A stretch of 64,000 bases of DNA, from contig NC_080060.1 in NCBI RefSeq assembly GCF_026212465.1, positions 1,702,135 to 1,766,134 on the forward strand, given 5' to 3'. The number at the start of each line of letters is the position of its first letter. The first letter of the stretch is position 1. The notes beneath the pieces were generated by a model. The model saw nothing but the letters and a program-made list of their open reading frames with translations. It did no database searches and was not told the DNA's origin. The position numbers and the translations under genes are program-made. Below, in pieces: positions 58,497 through 64,000 of this stretch. Source of the stretch: Amaranthus tricolor (Eukaryota; Streptophyta; Magnoliopsida; Caryophyllales; Amaranthaceae).

Positions 58497-60913
58497 CTAG
58501 TGACTATGATGTCTAATAGTATCCCTAATTATACTTCTCAAAGATGTATAAGTACCAATAATCACAATCACTACACTAAAAACTACAATTACCCAAATAA
58601 ACATCTTTTCAATTAACTTCCCATTATTCTTAGAAATCTTTAAATAACACAAACATGGAACAGTAATTGAAGCTGTAGCACTCAACAAAGCTCCAACCAA
58701 TGACATAAGACTTCCAAAAAAAGGAATTATAATTGCTACAATAACTTGTGTAACAAGTAAGGTAGTTCTTAATAAAATCTTGAAGCTTCTAGAAGTATTT
58801 TTTTGATATTTTGGAAACCAAGTCTCAGCTGTTGATGCAATAGGTTCCATCATTAATGCAAATTTTGATAGTGGAGTTATCCATGCTGTATATATGGCTA
58901 TTTTTGAACTTAGTTTATGTGTTGGAAGGTTTAATGTTATTTGGGATTGTATTGTTGAACCAAACATTAGGTATCCCATTATAGCCATTGATGTGTAGCA
59001 TAGGGTAGCACATATGAAACCAATTAGTAAAACCTACAACAAAGATTAGGGTTAAGAAACATAGTTAGCTAGCTGGTGGTAATGAAAATGAGTTTGATCA
59101 ATGGTATTAAATACTGATAATGAAAGTGAATTCTAGTTTTCATTTTGATGAAATTAATATGTAATTCATGTTATTCATATAGTAATAAAACTGGTCTCGT
59201 CTTCATATATGAGATTTTTCTTCACAGTTTTCATTGTCACTTACCACTTTCTTAAGTAGTAATAATGGTCGTAAAATGACTTTTTGTAGAAAAACTGAGT
59301 GTAAGACAAGCATAACTTCTTCCGACCTAGTATGATGATTAGACAAAAACAAACCAAGAAGTCTAGTATGAGACCGTTTCACCAAAAGAAGGCTCTATAT
59401 AATTAATCAATTTCTCTAATTTATCACATTCAGATTGTAAGTAATCACCTTTAAGTTGTCAGTGATCACTTTAAGACTTCACTTTAAGGTTATAATTGGT
59501 CATTTCAAGATTAGAAGTAATGTAACAAGTGATTACTTTGAGACTGTAATCTTGCAAATATACAATAGGTCAACCCAATAGAGATAGTCTCATCGTGAGA
59601 CTGTCTCATTGAAAATTTGTCAAAGCAAAAGGTTTGGAGGGGCCATGACATTTTTGAGTTAAAATATTCAACAAATTTTATGGTTTTTCTTTAGAAATTT
59701 AGTAAACGTTATATTTTATGGTGGTTTCTACTTTCTAAGACATTCTCGGCCTAACCCCAATCATTTAATATCGATAATCAAACATCTGACACTTAGAGAG
59801 CTGAGTGAATACGTACACATACCTTGGAGAAATGATGCTTGTTTTGCATAGAAGAGTATAAAACAGGAAAAACAGGATTGGCACTAAAAGAGAACATGTA
59901 CAAACTCATAGCCATAGGAATCCCTTTCCAATTCAAAACTTCATCTTCATTTTTAAACCCTAATCCACCAAAACATCCAACCCAAAAAACTGATACAAGA
60001 ATCACAAACCCAGATAATACTCCTGTAGTAGATATATAAGCAAGAATCCTCAAATCTTCTAACCAAATTGTTGGTAAAACAATCAGTGCAATAATCATCA
60101 CAAAACTTTCTTTTCCACCAATATTAATTCCATGTAAATGAATATTAATATTCGGATACAGATTATGTAGGTTATCCCCTTCTAAGATTAAATAACCCGT
60201 TAAGACGAGATATATGTCCGCAAATAAAACTGTTGATACAATATTTTTTCCTATTTTTCCATATGCATATTCTCCAATTTGTGCATATGTTTTGATCTTA
60301 TTAGGGTTCATGTCCATGCATCTTTTGGTTAGTATACCTGCATAGAATGATGCACTAGAGATTGCTACAAGTAAAATTAAGGTTAACCATCCTCCTGATG
60401 CTAGGGCATATGGCATAGATAACATTCCAACTCCTGCATGCAATTTTAAAAGTTGATGATCACATCAGCATAGGCGGAATTACCTTAGGCCGAAAATTTA
60501 TCCTAAATTGACTAAAAGTGTAGTTATTGGCCAACAAAATATTTTAACTCTGTTGAAGTGAAATTATTTGTTGTCAACGTAACAAAATTGATCATATCTT
60601 TTTAATTTTCAGCTTCCTCATCATCTAAAATCTTTTTTTTTAATGTTAATATAGAAAATTTTGACACGTGTCGTCTTATCTGAATCTTGATTTTGCCTCT
60701 ACTCGTGAGAGTAGATTTTGTTGACTTTTTAGAGGAACTAGGTAAATAACAAATAAAAAGCCTTTATTTATAGAGAGAGATTGATTGAATATATATGTTA
60801 TTATAGGATGTGAGGCAAAAATTACCTATGATTGCATTGAGACCATTGAATAATGTTTTGAAGAATGAAGTGTTGCCTTCACTTGAAGATTGGTTGTTTG
60901 CCTCTAATTCCAT
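58497..60913 (-). CDS. AVT1-type vacuolar amino acid transporter (3 coding exons)
   Basis: A member of the amino acid/auxin permease family, AVT1 clade, probably a tonoplast amino acid/H+ antiporter. Exons on the minus strand: 60913-60826, 60433-59823, 59033-58497; 1236 bases, 411 aa. The conserved entry is SFFKTLFNGLNAIIGVGMLSMPYAL, its Gly codon split by intron 1. About 11 hydrophobic segments follow, with GEYAYGKIGK, LILEGDNL, ANPVFPVLYSSM and GYLMFGSTIQSQITLNLP as family landmarks. The short N-terminus (18 residues before FFKT) fits the short AVT1 members rather than those with a long acidic tail. The start is the only ATG after an in-frame stop upstream. A probable 5' UTR exon (about 61435-61372) is spliced to an acceptor near 60957. 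The substrate cannot be told from sequence. Confidence 0.92.
59365..59612. repeat. GAGACNGTCTC-family MITE relic
   Basis: The left end is agtatgagaccgtttcacc; the right end is catcgtgagactgtctcatt, an imperfect inverted pair. It is internally related to the relic at 15869-15940 (aatagagatagtctc on one strand, gagacaatctctatt on the other). It lies in intron 2 of the transporter gene. Confidence 0.5.
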
Positions 60914-61371
60914 GGAAGTGTAAGTAATGGAATGTATTCTAACTTGTTCTCAACCTACATACAAAATTAATAAATAAAAAGAGCATTAACAAAACAAATA
61001 ATGTAAAGAGTACTTATTACTAAAAGAAGTTAGAAGAACAATTAGGCTATAAATTCTTTGTAGGAGTAAAAATCATTCATGCAAAATATTGAACAATTGT
61101 TGGAGTTAAAATTGTACATAGATATAGAAATAATAACAATGTGTTATTTTATCTATTTCTTTGAATTTGTTGTATTGAATTAAAGCTTTATATGATCAAT
61201 AATAAAAAAAAATCCTTTGAATATAACATTTAATCTTTTAATGTGAAATGTCTAAGATTAAATGTAGCAAATTTTACGTGGACAATGAGATTACTAATAA
61301 ATTTATTGCAATAATATAATACTTACAAAAGTTTAACATCAAAGAGAAAAAGGAAAAGGCAGGTTACCTAA

Positions 61372-61470
61372 GCAAAAGTTTGTTGGGGTGATTGGGAAGA
61401 AAAATAGATACTTGGCTAGTTATGTTATGAATGGTATACTAGGTAGAATGAGGGGAACTCTTTATTTATA
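61372..61470 (-). promoter_or_regulatory. Core promoter and 5' UTR exon of the AVT1-like gene
   Basis: On the minus strand a TATAAATA box lies at 61470-61463, with transcription expected to start about 30 bases downstream. A non-coding exon then runs to about 61372, where ttttgcttag|gtaacctg gives a good donor. The paired acceptor is tttgtatgtag near 60957, 44 bases before the ATG. Inferred from signals only. Confidence 0.55.
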
Positions 61471-61488
61471 GGACCTTATTATTGATTT

Positions 61489-63330
<1,842 letters not shown>

Positions 63331-63687
63331 AAAGGGAAAATTTTAAAAAAATAAGATTATTTAACAACTTTATTCAAAAAACAAGCTTTGTTCAAACTTT
63401 ATTCCCAAAATAAGCGTCCTTGCCTCCGAAGCTAGGCTTGATGTATACTCACACTTACTAACAGCGAGTATAATGAAATGGTCAAAATTTTAGTCAAAGT
63501 TTATTTCGCTGTTACTAACAGCGACCTATTGTTTGACTGGTCAACTGGTCAAGTTGCTGTTAGTAACAGCGACATATCCCTTGACCTGGTTTGACTTTTG
63601 TTGATCTTTTTGTATGATTTAAACTAACAGTTATAAAATTGAAAAATAGCCGTTATGAAATTGAAAATAGCCGTTGTTATTATCTTC

Positions 63688-63695
63688 TATAAATA
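63688..63695 (+). promoter_or_regulatory. TATA box of the third element
   Basis: TATAAATA followed by a C/A-rich leader (aactccatcatctccctact) and a donor gaag|gtaaca near 63765. The acceptor ttccgtag ends at 63862. The spacing suits a core promoter just inside the element end. Confidence 0.55.
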
Positions 63696-63862
63696 ACTCC
63701 ATCATCTCCCTACTTCATTGTATCCAAACTCCATCATTCTTGTTCGACTTAATCGATTTTGAAGGTAACATAAAGTATTATGTTAGTATTATTCTCAATT
63801 TATAAATGTTAATATTATTTTTGAATGTTTACTTATGTTACTATATCATATGTGTTCCGTAG

Positions 63863-64000
63863 ATGTCATAGGAGCATTCTATTGAAGAGATTTGTGATTG
63901 TGGTTATGAAGTTGAGATTAATACAGATTGGAGCGACGTCGATCCTGGCCGTGATTTTGTTGCTTGTCCTTTCTACTTGGATGAAGAATTCGGATGCACA
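63863..64000 (+). pseudogene. GRF-type zinc finger protein, partial, early stop
   Basis: After the acceptor the sequence reads ATG TCA TAG GAG, so the third codon is a stop. The same frame then stays open to the window edge. It encodes a GRF zinc finger: EICDCGYEVEI, then DVDPGRDFVACPF and DEEFGC, with the CxC, the GR-F-AC core and the last Cys in place. GRF fingers bind nucleic acid and occur in several plant element-borne proteins. The stop suggests a decayed copy, unless translation starts elsewhere. The rest lies outside the window. Confidence 0.65.

Overview
The window is plant nuclear DNA from a eudicot. It has intron-rich genes with GT-AG junctions, AT-rich introns, TA and ATT microsatellites, and many layers of transposon debris. 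The transposon style (a MULE carrying a plant mobile domain gene, and a GRF-finger element) would fit the Caryophyllales, but the species cannot be fixed from sequence alone. I rebuilt exons by hand from translated frames and splice signals; all exon phases close.

Five intact conserved genes form the framework. (1) 756-14399 (+): mitochondrial succinate-semialdehyde dehydrogenase, 20 exons, 529 aa. (2) 24614-36362 (+): SPINDLY, the TPR-containing protein O-fucosyltransferase, 17 coding exons, 917 aa, with a 5' leader intron. (3) 43763-46400 (+): deoxyhypusine hydroxylase, 7 exons, 307 aa, with all four His-Glu motifs. (4) 47481-57777 (+): PARP1, 20 exons, 988 aa, with zinc fingers, BRCT, WGR and the HYE catalytic triad. 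(5) 58497-60913 (-): AVT1-type vacuolar amino acid transporter, 3 coding exons, 411 aa. They are neighbours rather than a pathway: GABA catabolism, hormone and growth signalling, eIF5A hypusination, DNA repair, and vacuolar amino acid transport.

The space between SSADH and SPY holds a decayed Mutator-like element (about 16040-22620) split by a 3.47 kb solo LTR with TTAAC target duplications. Between SPY and deoxyhypusine hydroxylase lies a second MULE (about 37443-43089). It has long terminal inverted repeats and carries a broken MuDR transposase and a broken plant mobile domain (PMD) gene. A third, related element begins at about 63330 and runs off the end; it has a TATA box, a leader intron and a GRF zinc finger. 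All three carry a perfect or near-perfect palindrome just inside the end. The arms differ between elements but change together, which is the most unusual signal here.

Introns of the conserved genes carry a hAT-type MITE with an exact 8-bp target duplication, two MULE-type MITEs, two Stowaway-like MITEs, SINE-like remnants and a probable Copia-type solo LTR. The remaining intergenic stretches hold nothing I recognise apart from microsatellites. I found no RNA genes or CRISPR arrays.
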